Shown: positions 12,290 to 24,785, counted from the stretch's first letter. The stretch is DNA of 64,000 nucleotides from Larus michahellis (GCF_964199755.1 NC_133906.1:11718001-11782000), one strand, 5' to 3'. Numbers and translations are program-made. Notes: generated from the letters alone by a model not told the origin.

Positions 12290-12735
12290 TGTACATCCTG
12301 AGGAGATTATAGGGATATGGCCTGATCCTGCAGGATCAGGAAAGCCAAGGCATGGCTGCAGCTGAGCTTGGCTAAGGACATAAAAAATAACAAGAATAGT
12401 TTCTTCAGGTACACAGGACAACAAAGGAAGATGACAGAAATTGTACAACCGTAGAAACCTGGCTACAGCCAACATGGACCAGGCTGAAGTACTCAACAGC
12501 TTTTTTGCCTCAGTCTTCTCCGGCAAGTGCAATAGCCACGCCACCCAATTCACAGACTCCAAAGGCAGGGACTGGGAGAATGAGGGACTACCCACCAGAA
12601 AAGAAAATCAGGTTTGAGACCATCTGAGGAACGTGAAGGTGCAAAAGTTTGTGGGACCTGCTGAGATGCATCCATGGGTCCTGAGGGAACTGGTGGATGA
12701 AGTTCCTAAGCCACCATCCGCCATATTTGATGTAT
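12290..12735 (+). mobile_element. CR1 LINE internal fragment (ORF2, upstream of RT), decayed
   Basis: The plus-strand translation, interrupted by stops and frameshifts, reads like the CR1 ORF2 segment between endonuclease and reverse transcriptase: LAKDIKNNKNSFFRYTG at about 12370-12420, then an AEVLNxFFASVF-like block near 12485-12520, and PAEMHPWVLRELVDE near 12660-12700 (CR1 usually has GPDGMHPRVLRELAD). No CR1 3' terminal repeat is present, so both ends are lost. It lies opposite in orientation to the neighbouring CR1 at 10806-11425. An open minus-strand frame across it is an antisense shadow. Confidence 0.8.
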
Positions 12736-13639
12736 TATATGCATCGAATGCTCAAGTGGATCCCTTGGTATTATGCTACAGATCCTGCTGAACAAAAAAT
12801 AAAATTCACTGAATCTCTTGCACCATTCTGAGAAAAAACAAATGCCTCCACTTTGCAGCTGAGGAAGCTGCAGCTGGGACAAACTGGTCAGCCACGAGCC
12901 AGGCATACAGTGACAGACTCTTTACTCTGAGACCTCTGCTTCCAGTGCCAGGTTTCCTTCTTTTCTGGAAGATTTCATGGTCAAGGTTTGAAACACTGGC
13001 ACTGAAAGTAAGGCATAACAACTAGATATTAAGGGGGACTCTAATGGAACTTGGTGTTCAGGGTGGAGGACTCAAAATTCAGCCTTTGTCACCAGTTTTG
13101 TTCTGATTTTGTCATCGACTGGGGAAGCTCTTTATAGAATGGAGATAATTTGCAAATCCGGTACCCAACTAACTATCTGTAATAGTCTATAAATAGGCTA
13201 GCTATAAAGTTTATGTAAATGTTTTTTTCTTGCATGTTATTGTGGTTAGAAAAAAAAACACCCCAAACCCACAACATTTGTTTTCATTCTGTCCACAAAA
13301 AGAAGAGTCTATTTTTGCAGAAAAACTAACACCTTATCTGACCAGGTCTAATAGCGATACTTATCTCCTCTGTGAGGTGCCAAAGGGACAGCGACTGGAA
13401 TTCTTCATGTGTTTGTTATCGTCAGCCCACCGGCCTCTTCCAGGGCCATTGCTGTCAGGCTTCAGAAGGATGGAGACGGGGAATCTTCGGAGGAACCAGA
13501 AGCACAGGGGCTTCCGTGGCCACTGTTTGCCGACTGCCCCGCTGACCTTTGGGCTATGCAGCAGCAGTGTGCCTGCTTTTGCACTTTATTCTGATATACA
13601 ACCGGTTCTGATCAACCCAGTCTGGGCTGGAGCTTGTCC
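12736..13639. other. Intergenic, upstream of second CpG island
   Basis: AT-rich to moderate-GC sequence without recognisable genes. GC content rises from about 13.4 kb toward the island. Open frames here have no recognised similarity. Confidence 0.55.
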
Positions 13640-13839
13640 CCGGCCCGTTGCAGTAAGCCGTTCCAGGGAGGGATGGCCTCGTGGGACAGGCCTCACACCC
13701 CCCGGGTGATGGCTGCTCCTCTGGGGGGGCGTTTTGCCACCCCGAGGTGCGATTTCGGGCGCGGGGCCGTGGGGGCCGCTCCCGCACGCCGCGGGCGCTG
13801 CCATGGGCCCGGCTCTGGCCCGAGGGCAGGGGCCCGCTC

Positions 13840-13983
13840 CCCGGGCCCCACACCGCCCGTCCGGCGGCCTGACAGACCCCGCCGCCCCCCGCGGGCCCTA
13901 CACCCCCCGGCCGGCGGCCTGACAGACCCCGCCGCCCCCCGCGGGCCCCACGCCGCCCGGCCGGCGGGCTGACAGACCCGGCC
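13840..13983 (+). repeat. 50-bp GC-rich minisatellite, about 2.9 copies
   Basis: Two full tandem units at 13863-13912 and 13913-13962, differing at only a few positions, each starting GGCGGCCTGACAGACCCC. A partial unit follows at 13963-13983, and the tail of a preceding unit lies at about 13840-13862. It lies inside the CpG island. Confidence 0.92.
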
Positions 13984-14250
13984 GGCGGCCGCGAGGCGGG
14001 TGGTGTGCAGAGGGGCTGCCCCGCCGCTCGCCGCGGCCGGGCCCGCCCTGCGGCTCCCTCTCCGCAGCGTTGCCATGGCGGCGGGCGCTGCGGCGGCGCG
14101 CGGGCGGGGCGGGGCCTGCCGCAGACCCCGGCCCGGCAGCGCGGGGCTGCGCCGCGGGGAGGCAGCGGGGCGCGCGCTCGCCCTCAGCGTCGGCGCGCGG
14201 GAGGGCGCGGGGCCGCGCTGGGCTGGGGCCGCCGCGGCGGCGGCGGGAGG

Positions 14251-14305
14251 ATGGATGCGGCGCGTCGTCCCTCGCCGCTCGGCATCCTCTCCTGGGCGCG
14301 GCACG
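14251..14305 (+). other. JAKMIP2: Candidate end of non-coding JAKMIP2 exon 1 with splice donor
   Basis: GCACG|GTGAGCGG places a good splice donor at 14306 inside the CpG island. An ATG at 14251 opens a frame (MDAARRPSPLGILSWARH) up to this donor. I do not recognise that peptide. If this exon were spliced to the JAKMIP2 leader exon at 42624, the frame would end quickly at the TAA at 42653-42655, so it would be an upstream ORF and not the JAKMIP2 N-terminus. The exon 5' end and its use are inferred only. Confidence 0.3.
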
Positions 14306-17057
14306 GTGAGCGGTGGCGGCGGGACAATGCCTTTGGTCGGGGCCGGGGCCGGGGCCGAGGCGGCGGCGTGTCGGGGAGCGGGAGAGGTGAGCTGGAGGTG
14401 ATGGAGGGGGAGCCAAGCGGTCATGGAGCGGCGATGGAGAGGGCCAGAGGTGTGGCAGGGCGCAGCCCGCGTGGAGCCGCCTCAGCGCGCCGGTCCCGCA
14501 CCATTGTGTTGCGGGCTGGTCATTGTCTCGCCTCCCCCGGGCGCGGTTGATGGCGGCCCGCGGGGGGGGGGGGGGGCGCGTCCTGCGGGGCCGGGCCGGA
14601 CCGGGCCGGGCCGCGGGGCGGCGGCGGGGCCGGTAACGTCCTCCCGGGGCATCGCCCGCGGCGCCTCCGCCGGTCCGTGACACGGCACCGAGCGGGGCCC
14701 GGAGCGCGGGCGCCGGGGGAACCCCCGGCTGTGCGGGGCTGGGGCCGGCGACGTCGGGCTCTTTGTACCGGCAGCACGGGCCTCTCGCGGCCGCTCACCG
14801 GCGAGACGTGCGGCCGGCGGGTGGCTGTTCATCCCTCCGTGTCTGGGCTGCCGCTCCGCGGTGTCGTTATGGCTGCTGAGGACAGAGCTGGATGGTGTGT
14901 TTGGGCTGCCTGACGGCGCTCAGTACTCATCTGTAGTCAGGTTTATTTTTTGCTGTGAATGCAGATACATAGAAGATGCTGATTATATCTCATAGGCTGG
15001 GAACATGGAGACGTATATATTTTAAAAGATTAATTTGAACTCCTGTAAGGAAAAAATGAATGAGATGTGTTTTTGAGAGCATTTGCATTCTGGTACTGTC
15101 CTACGTGTCGCTGTAAGGTGACACGTTGGAGCCCCGTTCTCAGTGTCGCCTGTTTGCTGGGTCAGATTCTGCACTGGTGCACATACCATGGCTGGTCCAG
15201 CCGTCTGGGTGGCCCATCAGGAGGATGTTTTTTCCCTTTTCAGGCAGTGATGCAAGGCTTATTACTTCTGCTCTGACTCAGGTTTTGTTTCTATTGATCT
15301 GGCCGGCTGCTCTACATACGAGTTTCAAATCCAGGCCTGCTGTGTTGCGAACACGAGCTTTTCTGGCAGCTGACCGGGTTCGTATTGGTGCCTGAGTGAG
15401 GTAAATATCTGGTGATTCTAAGAGGTTCTGTGGTTGGTTATGTTATTGGTGAAGCCTGAGAGTGGTTAGCTGGTAATTGTTCAAGAGGGTGCAAGATACA
15501 GGTGCTCTACAAGTAGTCCTTTAGCAATCAAAAGATACCATGGGTGCCTTAGTACAAGAAGGACATCAGCCTATCAGTGTGTCCAGAGCACCTTGGAGGT
15601 GAACTTGTGGCAGGTATTTCCACAATGTCCACCCCAGCCTAACCTCAGGCTCTGTGATATTGCAAATCCTAATGCATTGCCTCAGCCTCCCTTCTGATAA
15701 CCTTGGGCCTGTCACCTTTCAGTGACTTCTGATAATCCTTCTGCTTCCAGAGGCCGTTCCCAGCTAAATAATTTTCTAAGTAAGAACTTCTGTACCCTAC
15801 TTCTTAGGAACTGAACATATGGTACAGCTAAAATGTGGTTGTGTGTTAAGGAGGTGGCTGGCTATTGTGATTTGTAAATGCAGCTAGGTCTAGCTGGGTT
15901 CTGCTAGACCTTTTATTATCCAGACCTTAATATAGCTGGAAAGATGCTACATAATTTCTCTGTCATTACAAAGGATAAGTGACCTCGGAGTATTCAACTC
16001 AAGAAAATGCTGTGAAACACAACTGGTAAAATGATGCCCAGAATAATTTTCAGTTTTGATTTCTAGTCATCTATTTGACAGACAGTTGATATTGTGGTTT
16101 AAAAAGTGTATAAAAATAGTCCTCTAACTGTAAAAAAGACATAGTGATGGATTCTGCTGTCATAAGGCTGGTATAACTCAGGTGTAACTTGAGCAGTTGA
16201 AATCCAAGTAGTTTGTTAATGATAACTTCTTTTTATTCCCCTCTTCTTTTTAACCAAACTATGGGAGACTGAAGACACTTACAACTTGGCTTTCACTACT
16301 GAGTCATGGTCATTTCTCATTGTGGTGAATATTTGTGCTTTGTGAAGTTGTGAGGCAGCAATATGGTCCTTACCAGAGACCTGAATTTTGGATCACTTTC
16401 TAGTCAGTCATTCTTTGTATCTTCTGGGTTCCATCAGATTTCTCTTTAAGCTTTGTGCATGGTAGTGCAATGTTTGGGTTACAAGACGGCAAAACAGATA
16501 TTTTTGTTTTTAAAAAATAATTATTTTACTTGAATTTACAATGGCGTTTTTGCATTATATGTTTCTAAATCAATAGATTGCTCTAATTCTGTCCTGGTTT
16601 GACAGGAGGTAACCTCTTCAAAGTTCCTCTGTAAATCTCTATCACTTGAAGATCTGGTCTTTATCAGGTTATAACAAATATTATTTTCTCATCCTCAGAG
16701 ATGGATTCTCTGCTGCCTTCTCTTTAGTAATCATCTACCTCTGTGCAATTCTCTGTGTCATCCAGAATCCGTGAGGGTAGAAAAATGTAATTTTTGTAGT
16801 ACTTCTAGTTTCTGTATCTTTAAGGTCTACTTGAATTTCTCCTTTAAAATATGAGGACTAGAAACCTTTGGCCCAGGAGGTGGGGCTCTAAATAGAAATT
16901 TCAACAGCATGTTGGAAGAGTCATGAAAAAACTCTATGGTCTAGCCACGCCGAACGCTGTCAAGTTAATTGAGCGTAAACACAGCCTCTGTAAATGACAG
17001 AAAAACAGTGTGGATCACAGTCTGCAGTTTGCATTCTAAAAGATCCAGTGAACTTTA

Positions 17058-17203
17058 AAGTTCCTGGAGGTGTTCAAGACCAGGCTGGATGAGGCTTTGA
17101 GAAACCTGGTCTGGTGGGAGGTGTCCCTGCCCATGGCACAGGGATGGACTAGATGGTCTTTTAAGGTCCCTTCCAACCCAAACCATTTTGTGATTCTGTG
17201 ATT
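17058..17203 (+). mobile_element. CR1 LINE 3'-end fragment, sense to JAKMIP2
   Basis: Plus-strand sequence runs from GGAGGTGTTCAAGACCAGGC (end of ORF2, the LEVFKTRLDE-like region) through GGTGTCCCTGCCCATGG and GGTCCCTTCCAACCC to the terminal TGATTCTGTGATTT. Only about 145 bases remain. It is the only CR1 in the JAKMIP2 intron region lying in the gene's own orientation. Confidence 0.93.
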
Positions 17204-20200
17204 TGCTTGCCATGCATTTGGATCACTGGTGGATAGCTGAGAACTGTCATGCATCCCGGAAACTTTAGGACCTGTGTTTTATCTGGAATATCACATTTGT
17301 CCATCACAGCCAGTTCCCTGTGTTAAATAGTCTGAATCAGCTACTGTCAGAAGAGAAGCAAAGTGAAGTGATTTACGTGACCATCCACATAGCGTAGTTA
17401 AACAAGAAAGAGGCAAATGAACACAGCAAACATTTTAGTAAACAGCTGCATAATGAAATCCTTCTGGTTAACTGTTTAACAAACACCAAGAAATAAGGAA
17501 TACAAATGAAGACTGCGTAGACCACAATTCCATTTCTAACTTTGGATGAAATTTAACTCTGTGATGAATAACAAAGCAAACTGATGTACCTGAGAAAATT
17601 GTTTAGATAGAATAGCTGCTATGGTATGCCAGGTCTTCGTCTATGTTAAAAATGATAATTCGAAGTATAACATTATCTCATATTATTTTATCAAAAATAA
17701 CAAAATGAATTATTCGAATTAATTGAGAACAGCTGATGCTAAAATGCATGTTGTCTCCCATTTTCACTTTATCCATTCCTCCTATCTACACCTAGGAGGT
17801 AGTATCTCAGTTACTGTTTAACACCTGTACTCCCCTTGTCAAGCTATTTGTTGAATTTTGTTGGAATTGTTTATTACAAATTCTTAAGTGTTTAGGGGAA
17901 AGACTTGTTAAACCTTACACTGCATGGACTGTAAACAAAAGGTCTAAGTAACATGGAAATTAAAACTGAAAAGAAGAAGAAACAGCTGTTGAAAATTGCA
18001 TTGAGGTCCCAGGTGGTTTACGGTAATCAATAATGAGTAAGCAAATAAAGTTGGGAGAAATGGTGGAGTCAGGGCTTTGGGATTTTTATTTATTTTTTTT
18101 TTCTGTATGAGTGCTGGTTTGCTAAAATTCACTAAGTTCATTTTCTTTTAAAATGGATGCAGACATATTTTTCATTATTTATTTCTATGGCGTATGCAAA
18201 TGTTACAGGTGATAGAAATTAATTAGAATCAATGCTGTATTGTTTTGCATGTATTTGGGGTAGGCTTGGTGTACAAATATTTTAGTGGGGATTTTTTAAA
18301 AGATTAATAATTTTATTAATACATAATATATACTTACATTTTCATGAATATGAATGTTATTTTTGTTCTTGAAGTTCTGTTATTTGTAGATAAGTGTTTT
18401 GGTTTTTTTTACACTGTATTTATTTGTATTTAATATTTAAAGTTCTGCAAGCTGCTATATTCCATCTCTGTCCATTGCTGAGGAATAAAACAAGATGCAG
18501 TCATTTTTGGAGAATCTGCTAGGAGAATTTGCTTTAATTTAATACAAACCTTAGTAATATTCCCTTCTCATCTCCCCTCTCTAATTATAATTGTTCTTAG
18601 GCGAACAAAGAGTGTATGGGGACTGATGCACTTGAAGTACATTGAGTAATTTACAGCTGAAAGAACAATTGTGTTGGTTACTATTTGGTAGCTTATAACT
18701 AAGCAAAAGGTTGCATTAATTAATTTGTAAATGCTTTTAAGAATGAGCCTGTAAGCTTAGAGTGTGTCCGGTGTTTCAGAGGCCCAACTGATAAACATCC
18801 ACATGTAGTCCACGGTGAGTGTTACTGACCTAGTGGTATCCAGGCCCTGTTTGCAAGGCTTCGTGTTAGCAGCTCCCTTTTGAATTGCGTCACGTATTTT
18901 TGTAGGTCACAGCATGACCTACATGTTGCAGTTTTCCTGGAATATGCAGTCCGTGTCGGTGAGCTGCATGGCAGCCTGTGTTAGGTGAACCCAATGAAGA
19001 TGTAAGCATTGTCCTTAGAAATTGATTTGAAATGATATACAATAGCTTAATGCCTATTGGAATCTGAAATTACCATAAGATATTTTTCTGGTTTCAGATG
19101 CATCCTTAAATGAAATCTGTGTGTTCAAGTCAGTATTCTGAATGGTTTATAAGTGAAACTTTCAATTTTTTTGTACTTTGCCATGTACCGTATGAACTGG
19201 CATCCCGGCTGGTTTAATGGGTGGTGTTTCACCTTTGCCAGCTGAGAATACAACCCATCACCTGCTTATATGGGAGGAGAATGCTGCTCCCCTGACCAAT
19301 ATTAGCTGATGCTTTCACTTTTAAAGCAGCACAGTTCAGCTAAAAATCATCCTATATATTTCTGTGAATGTTGTTTGTAATGTTTTTATTTTTAAAGGTA
19401 TTTTGAATCTAAAAGATGTATAGAAATGGCTAATGGGATATTCACATACATTTCTGCTGAAAAGCTGATGTGAAGAGACAAACTGTAACTCATGTTGGCT
19501 TAGTTTTTGCCAAGCTTCCCTGGTAATGGGAACATCCAGATTCTTTTCTCAGAAAATTGAATGAAAGGGCACAAGTGATATAGGACACGGGAAAACAGAG
19601 CAATGTGTCCATGATGTTCTGCAAGGCATTGATAGTGGTATGGTGGGAGGAGGAAGTGCATGTTTTGAAGTTATATTGATCTGCAAGCTGATAAACTGCA
19701 ATAAGGTAGTGATCTGGTTGGAAGTAAGGTGTCCAGAAAAGAAAATGATTCATCATAGAGAAAGAGATGATAGATGGTATTTTAGCCACAGAATACTACA
19801 ATATTGGTTTAACAAATCTCCTCAGCTTTGCTGTGAATAACAATAATGCTTCTGTCCCCTTTTGACTGTTTCCATGGAGCCGCAAGCAGCTTGAGTAGAG
19901 TTTTTTGGTTCATGTTTTAGAGCAAGGGCCAATGGTAATTTTAGCATGAGCAGCCTAGCAGCACCAGCTTCATCCGGTATTCCTTGTGCAGAGCCCCGAA
20001 CGCAGGGGATATTGCAAGTTCAGTTATGAAGGTATTTTAATATTCCTGAAAATCATTGTGGTATTGATTAAAAATCTAACTACAAGAGTATGATTTTTGT
20101 ACAGTCAAAAGCAGGGGGTGGTTAGGATTTGTTCTGAAGAGCCATTTGTCACCATTTGGTGGAATAAAACACATGTAAACTACTAGCATGTGAAATTTGC

Positions 20201-22919
20201 CACATTCGGACTATAAAAAGAAATATAGAACAGAATTGTATAAACGCTGCAAATATTTGCAGCAAGTCTGAGCTGAGTTTTTGGGTTGATCTTGGGATGC
20301 TGAATTATTATTTCATACTAAAATAATATAAATCATACTTTTAATAACAATTTTCATTAATCATGTATTCTGTTATGTGACATAACACATGCAGCATGGA
20401 ATGCAATAATTAGGGCTTGAATTTTATTCTGAAACAACATGAAGCATAGGTGAAACCTGGTAAATAAAAACCAAAGCAAAGACTTAATTTTGGATTTATT
20501 CAAATCCCACTAGCAAAATGAGACAAGTGGGAAACATGTACGGCCAGTGTTCCCCTTGTAGTGAACAGATTTGTTGCAGTGATAGGAATTGGCTTATGCA
20601 GAAATGTTATTTCCTAAAAATATTGCTTAAGACTAGATCAATGAACAAGCATGAATCCAATATAGCTACTGGGATGAAATTTCCAGCAGGTAAGTGCTGG
20701 AACTACTCCTCTAGTTCCAAGGGAATTTCACCAAATTTGTGGTGTAGAAAATGTCTCTCAAAATTGTTGCAGATTGTTGGCAGAGATGCTGAAGTAAGCA
20801 AAGGCCACAAGGATTTTCTGAGGATGAAAGACCTTCATAGTGGTATTTGCATTAGTTTTCTTAATTTGCATTAAGAACCTGCAAACACAGGGAAGAACTA
20901 CTAAAGGCCACAGAGTTTTGTTTTACTAAAGTTTGCAGAAGAAGTTGTCTTTTTGTCTGATGTAGGGGTGGATATCAATTTGTATCCCTGAACCACCATC
21001 AAACTTTGCCAACTGATGTAAAGGCATAACAGCTTGATTTGGGTTTTTGACTTGCTACGTTCTAAAGTTCTAGTTCTAGAGCCAGGGTGCTTGGAACAGC
21101 AGTCTTGATTTGGAAAAAAACCCGATGTTAGGGTTACCTAACCAGAATCTCAGCAGCCTTGTCTGGTGGAGAGTTGGGTCAGTGGAGTTCCAAATTAGCA
21201 TGTTAATCGTTATCTTGGCAAGAGTTGAAATGCAGGCTCTGGGCCCTGAAGAAAACAAGTTTAGACTTACTAGAGTTTCTAGCTAAATCCACTTCACAGT
21301 GGAAAGAATGTTGCCCTCTCCTTGAGCAGAGTAAAGTGTCTGATAGCAGGGCTTTGGGAAGAGCGTGTGTGACTTGTGGTCCCTATCTGCTCTTGCCCTC
21401 AGAAAGCAGAAAATTAAAGTATAACTGAAATTGAAATATGACCCTTAGAGTGAGCTCAGATGGAGTGAGACCTTTCCTATGGGCAAGAAAAATAAAAGCT
21501 CCTTTCTTATAATTGCGATTTCAGATATAAGCAACTAGTTCAGTGGTGATAAAACGACTTGCCTATGTGACAAGTTCCTCTTCAGTAGAACACGGATGAT
21601 TACACAAATGAGGCTGTTTAAGAATTCCTGATAGTCCTATAGCACCTAATATTTTAGGTGCTACATTATCCCTAGAAACTTCCTTCTGGGACTTCATGGA
21701 TTTCAGAGGACTCAGAGAATGGAAAGTGGATTCATCTGCTCTGTTACAGGTGATTAGTTGATCCCTTGAAACGGACAGAAGATATGAGCTAGTGCTTGTA
21801 CCAATATTCTTTCTGAAGTGTTTTTTCCTTTTTGGTAGGGACTTCTGAGAAAGGTGAATATCGCTGAAATACTGGGAGTAACTAAGCATACTCAGTTGTG
21901 CGTGCCGTTGATATTAACAGTTCACTGAGCTACTAACTCTTAAATACTGTTGAGTAGTGATTGTCAGTTGTGCTGAAGTGCACAGTTTTTGCTCAGGTTT
22001 CTGTTGTCCACAGAGGAGCTGAAACTGACCCCCAGCTGCAGATACCCTGACTCCATGCATACTTTTTCATTCTTGGTAGGCCTCACAGAATCGGGTATAG
22101 CAGTGTGAATAGGGAGCAGATTTGCATTAAGTGCCTTACTCGGTTGCTGCAAGGGGAACATCAGCAGGTGCAGAAATGCCGATGAGGTTCTGAACCTCAG
22201 CCTGGGTTCAGTGGGACCACAGAACCCAAACTCGGGAGAGTTCTTTCCAGAGTTAGCATGCGATGATGATTTGGTTATCAAATGTACGTTTGGTGATACC
22301 GCATATTAGAATCCAGCCTGGCAAGGGTTTGCATCTTCTTCAGTCTGCTTTCCTTATCCCCGAAGGAAGTCTTTCTTGCAACTCTGTAGATCAGCTTGAG
22401 AGTGGAAGTTTGGGAAGAGTGTCTGCTATCTATTAAGATTTTTTTTTTTCTTTATGCTGTTGTCCTGGTTTGAGAGAAAAGCTGTTTTGTCAAACAACTC
22501 ATTGATGTCAGATTTGGTAAATGAATCCTCACAAAACTCACAGGTGTCATGAACTGAAGCAACCTTTTGCTACAGTTTTCAACAACATTTAAATAGTGCT
22601 TGGTTTGATGGAAATGCTTGGTTTTGACACATTTTTAAGTATGGCATAGTGTATAAATCAAAATAGTATTCTCAACAATGATGCATTGATTTCACAATAG
22701 CAGGGCAATTTAATAAGACAGTTTCAATATTTCCAAAAGAGAAATATCAAAGTTTCCATTTCTTTTCTGTTAGGCAGGGAAATTCTTAATTTTCATGATT
22801 TTCCACACTACAGAAATGATGACTTTTTCTTAAGCCAGTTCTAGATTTTGAGACTGTATTGAGATCTTCTTAGATTTGACCCCTTTTCTTCCCTCCCCCC
22901 ATCCTGCAGGACTTTCTGA

Positions 22920-22944
22920 TTTTTTTTTTTTTTTTTTTTTTTTT
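22920..22944 (+). repeat. Poly(T) tract, 25 bases
   Basis: Uninterrupted T homopolymer in the intron 1 region. It could be the reversed tail of a retroposed sequence, but I recognise none next to it. Confidence 0.95.
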
Positions 22945-24492
22945 AATGCTGAGAAGGGGAAAGATTTAGAAATTACCCAGAGCGGATTTGTCTTACAGTA
23001 TTAATCATGATCTGGTCTAGAATTTCATGCCTTCAGACTAAACAGGGTCAGTACAATTCTAGGGATAGATGCAGCCCTCTGATTAATAGGGTCATATTGT
23101 GAATTTATGGGGCTCTGTGAAGACTTTGTTGTGTTGTGCAGATAATTATATTTTCTTTATTGATGATGCTGGGGTCTTTGGGGTGACAAAGAAGTAAATA
23201 ATGTTGACCAAGAAAATAGAGCATAGTGCTGTTAGATTTGAAACAAAAATACAAGCCTAATGTTTCTCATTACTTTCAGTAATATGACAAAATATTATAC
23301 TTTTTCTATTGCATGTCAGTAAATATTCTTTAGCAGACTTCCACGTGGCTTTCTAGTGCATAAATACATGCTTGTCTCTTGGTCAACATTTTAATAATTC
23401 TAGCCTAATCTATGCTTAGCATGACTTGTCTCTCTTAGTGTACCCATGCCATTGCCTATATCTAAACTATTGCTTCCAAAGGAGCTACCGTACATTGAAG
23501 AACTGCTCTATTTTTTGATGTGCAAAGGTACACAGATGCCTAATGCTCTTTTGTCCTCATGGTAGCTGGGTGCACTTTCTCGTCAATCAGGAATACATTT
23601 CTACCTCCCTTGGACACAGGGGCCTCAGAAGTTTGAGGAGAAGGGCATTTCCCATCGAGTCATTTATGTTATGCTCATGTTTGAGATACATTAACTGTTG
23701 AGAAATAGCAAGGACACACACTTAGTGGCTGCTGAAGCTACTTATTTTAGATTTCTGTACAGGCAGATGTGTTTTTAAAAACACCATATGCACTTAGATT
23801 TCCTGGAAGACACAGCCTGTCAAAAGGACAATATATTTTCCTTGGGTCTTTAAAAGTGGATGTCTGAAGAGAATGTTTACTGGCAAATGGAGGCCATTTA
23901 TCTATTTCACAACTCTATAAACAGTACATATGAGATGTCCAGTAAATATCCTAGATGGCTAATAATGAAAATTTCCTCCATGGAGTGTAGTTTTACATTT
24001 GTTAGTGAAGATTTTGATCACTATAAAGAACTTCAAATCTTAACCCAGACCTTTGCTATGCCAGAATAATTTGTTAGGGTTATGCACAGGCTTAAGGTGG
24101 AGATGCCATTCTGAGAGGGGAAAAAAAAATATTTTGTGACCTCCTTTGCAGGTAGGAGACACACAAAGTAAAATAATAGTTTTTAATGTGTTCATTATTA
24201 CAATAATTGTTTTCAGGGACCTGGAAAAAGGAGCTACGAATGGCACGGAATAGTCAAGGCATTAGCAAGTAACTGGAACATTTGATCCAGTTCTAGTAAA
24301 ACATTCTAAAGACAACAGCATCAAATCAAATGTATATATGAGAAGTGCCAAACTATTGCCCAAATGAGAAGTCTGCAAACTCAGTGATTCTGCTAGTGAA
24401 AAATGCAGTGCTATCGAAGTGTGTTCTAGGAAACATGAAAACTTCAGGGAATCTTTTAACATCTAGCCAGAAAAAAAGCCACTATCTTCAGG

Positions 24493-24688
24493 TCATAGAA
24501 TGGCTTGGGTTCGAGGGGACCTTTAAAGGTCATCTAGTTTCACCCCCGTGCCCTGGGCAGGGACATCTTCAACTAGACCAGATTGCTCAAAGCAAAGCCC
24601 CATCCATCCTGGCCTTGAACGCCTCCAGGGATGGGGCAGCCACAGCTTCTCTGGGCAACCTGGGCCAGGGGCTCACCACCCTCAGACT
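24493..24688 (-). mobile_element. CR1 LINE 3'-end fragment, antisense to JAKMIP2
   Basis: Reverse-complement CR1: it begins TCATAGAATGGCTTGGGTT (the 3' end of the element), then CCCTGGGCAGGGACATCTTC, CATCCTGGCCTTGAACGCC and TCTCTGGGCAACCTGGGCC. It is truncated at about 24688, where an A/C-rich tract starts. Only the 3'UTR and the last codons of ORF2 are represented. Confidence 0.92.
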
Positions 24689-24785
24689 AAAAAAAACCAA
24701 AACCCCAAACCAAAACCAAAAACAAAAACAAACCAATCCAACAAAAAAATCCCAAAGCCCAAACCAAAAAGAAAACCCACAAAAA
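24689..24785 (+). repeat. A/C-rich low-complexity tract
   Basis: About 95 bases composed almost only of A and C, with AACC, CCCAAA and CCAAAA words. It abuts the truncated 5' end of the CR1 at 24493-24688. A similar tract recurs at 34777-34884, and a related one at 41825-41885. Confidence 0.88.

Larger units (their letters stand above)
13640..14880 (+). promoter_or_regulatory. JAKMIP2: CpG island, probable JAKMIP2 promoter
   Basis: About 1.2 kb of extremely GC- and CpG-dense sequence, with GC boxes such as GGGCGGGGCGGGGCC near 14103-14116 and no TATA box. It is the only strong CpG island between CDC23 and the JAKMIP2 coding exons. JAKMIP2's leader exon (42624) begins with a splice acceptor and therefore needs an upstream first exon. 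Assignment to JAKMIP2 is inference: the island could also start an unrelated or divergent non-coding RNA. Many long open frames on both strands here reflect absence of AT-rich stop codons, not coding. Confidence 0.65.

Noticed and set aside
12086-12595. 169-codon minus-strand frame
   Set aside because: It is antisense to a decayed plus-strand CR1 fragment; the coding similarity is on the plus strand.
13693-14832. Long open frames on both strands (up to about 260 codons) in the second CpG island
   Set aside because: Extreme GC content removes stop codons. The translations are low-complexity Ala/Arg/Pro/Gly on every frame, mutually overlapping, with no recognised domain.
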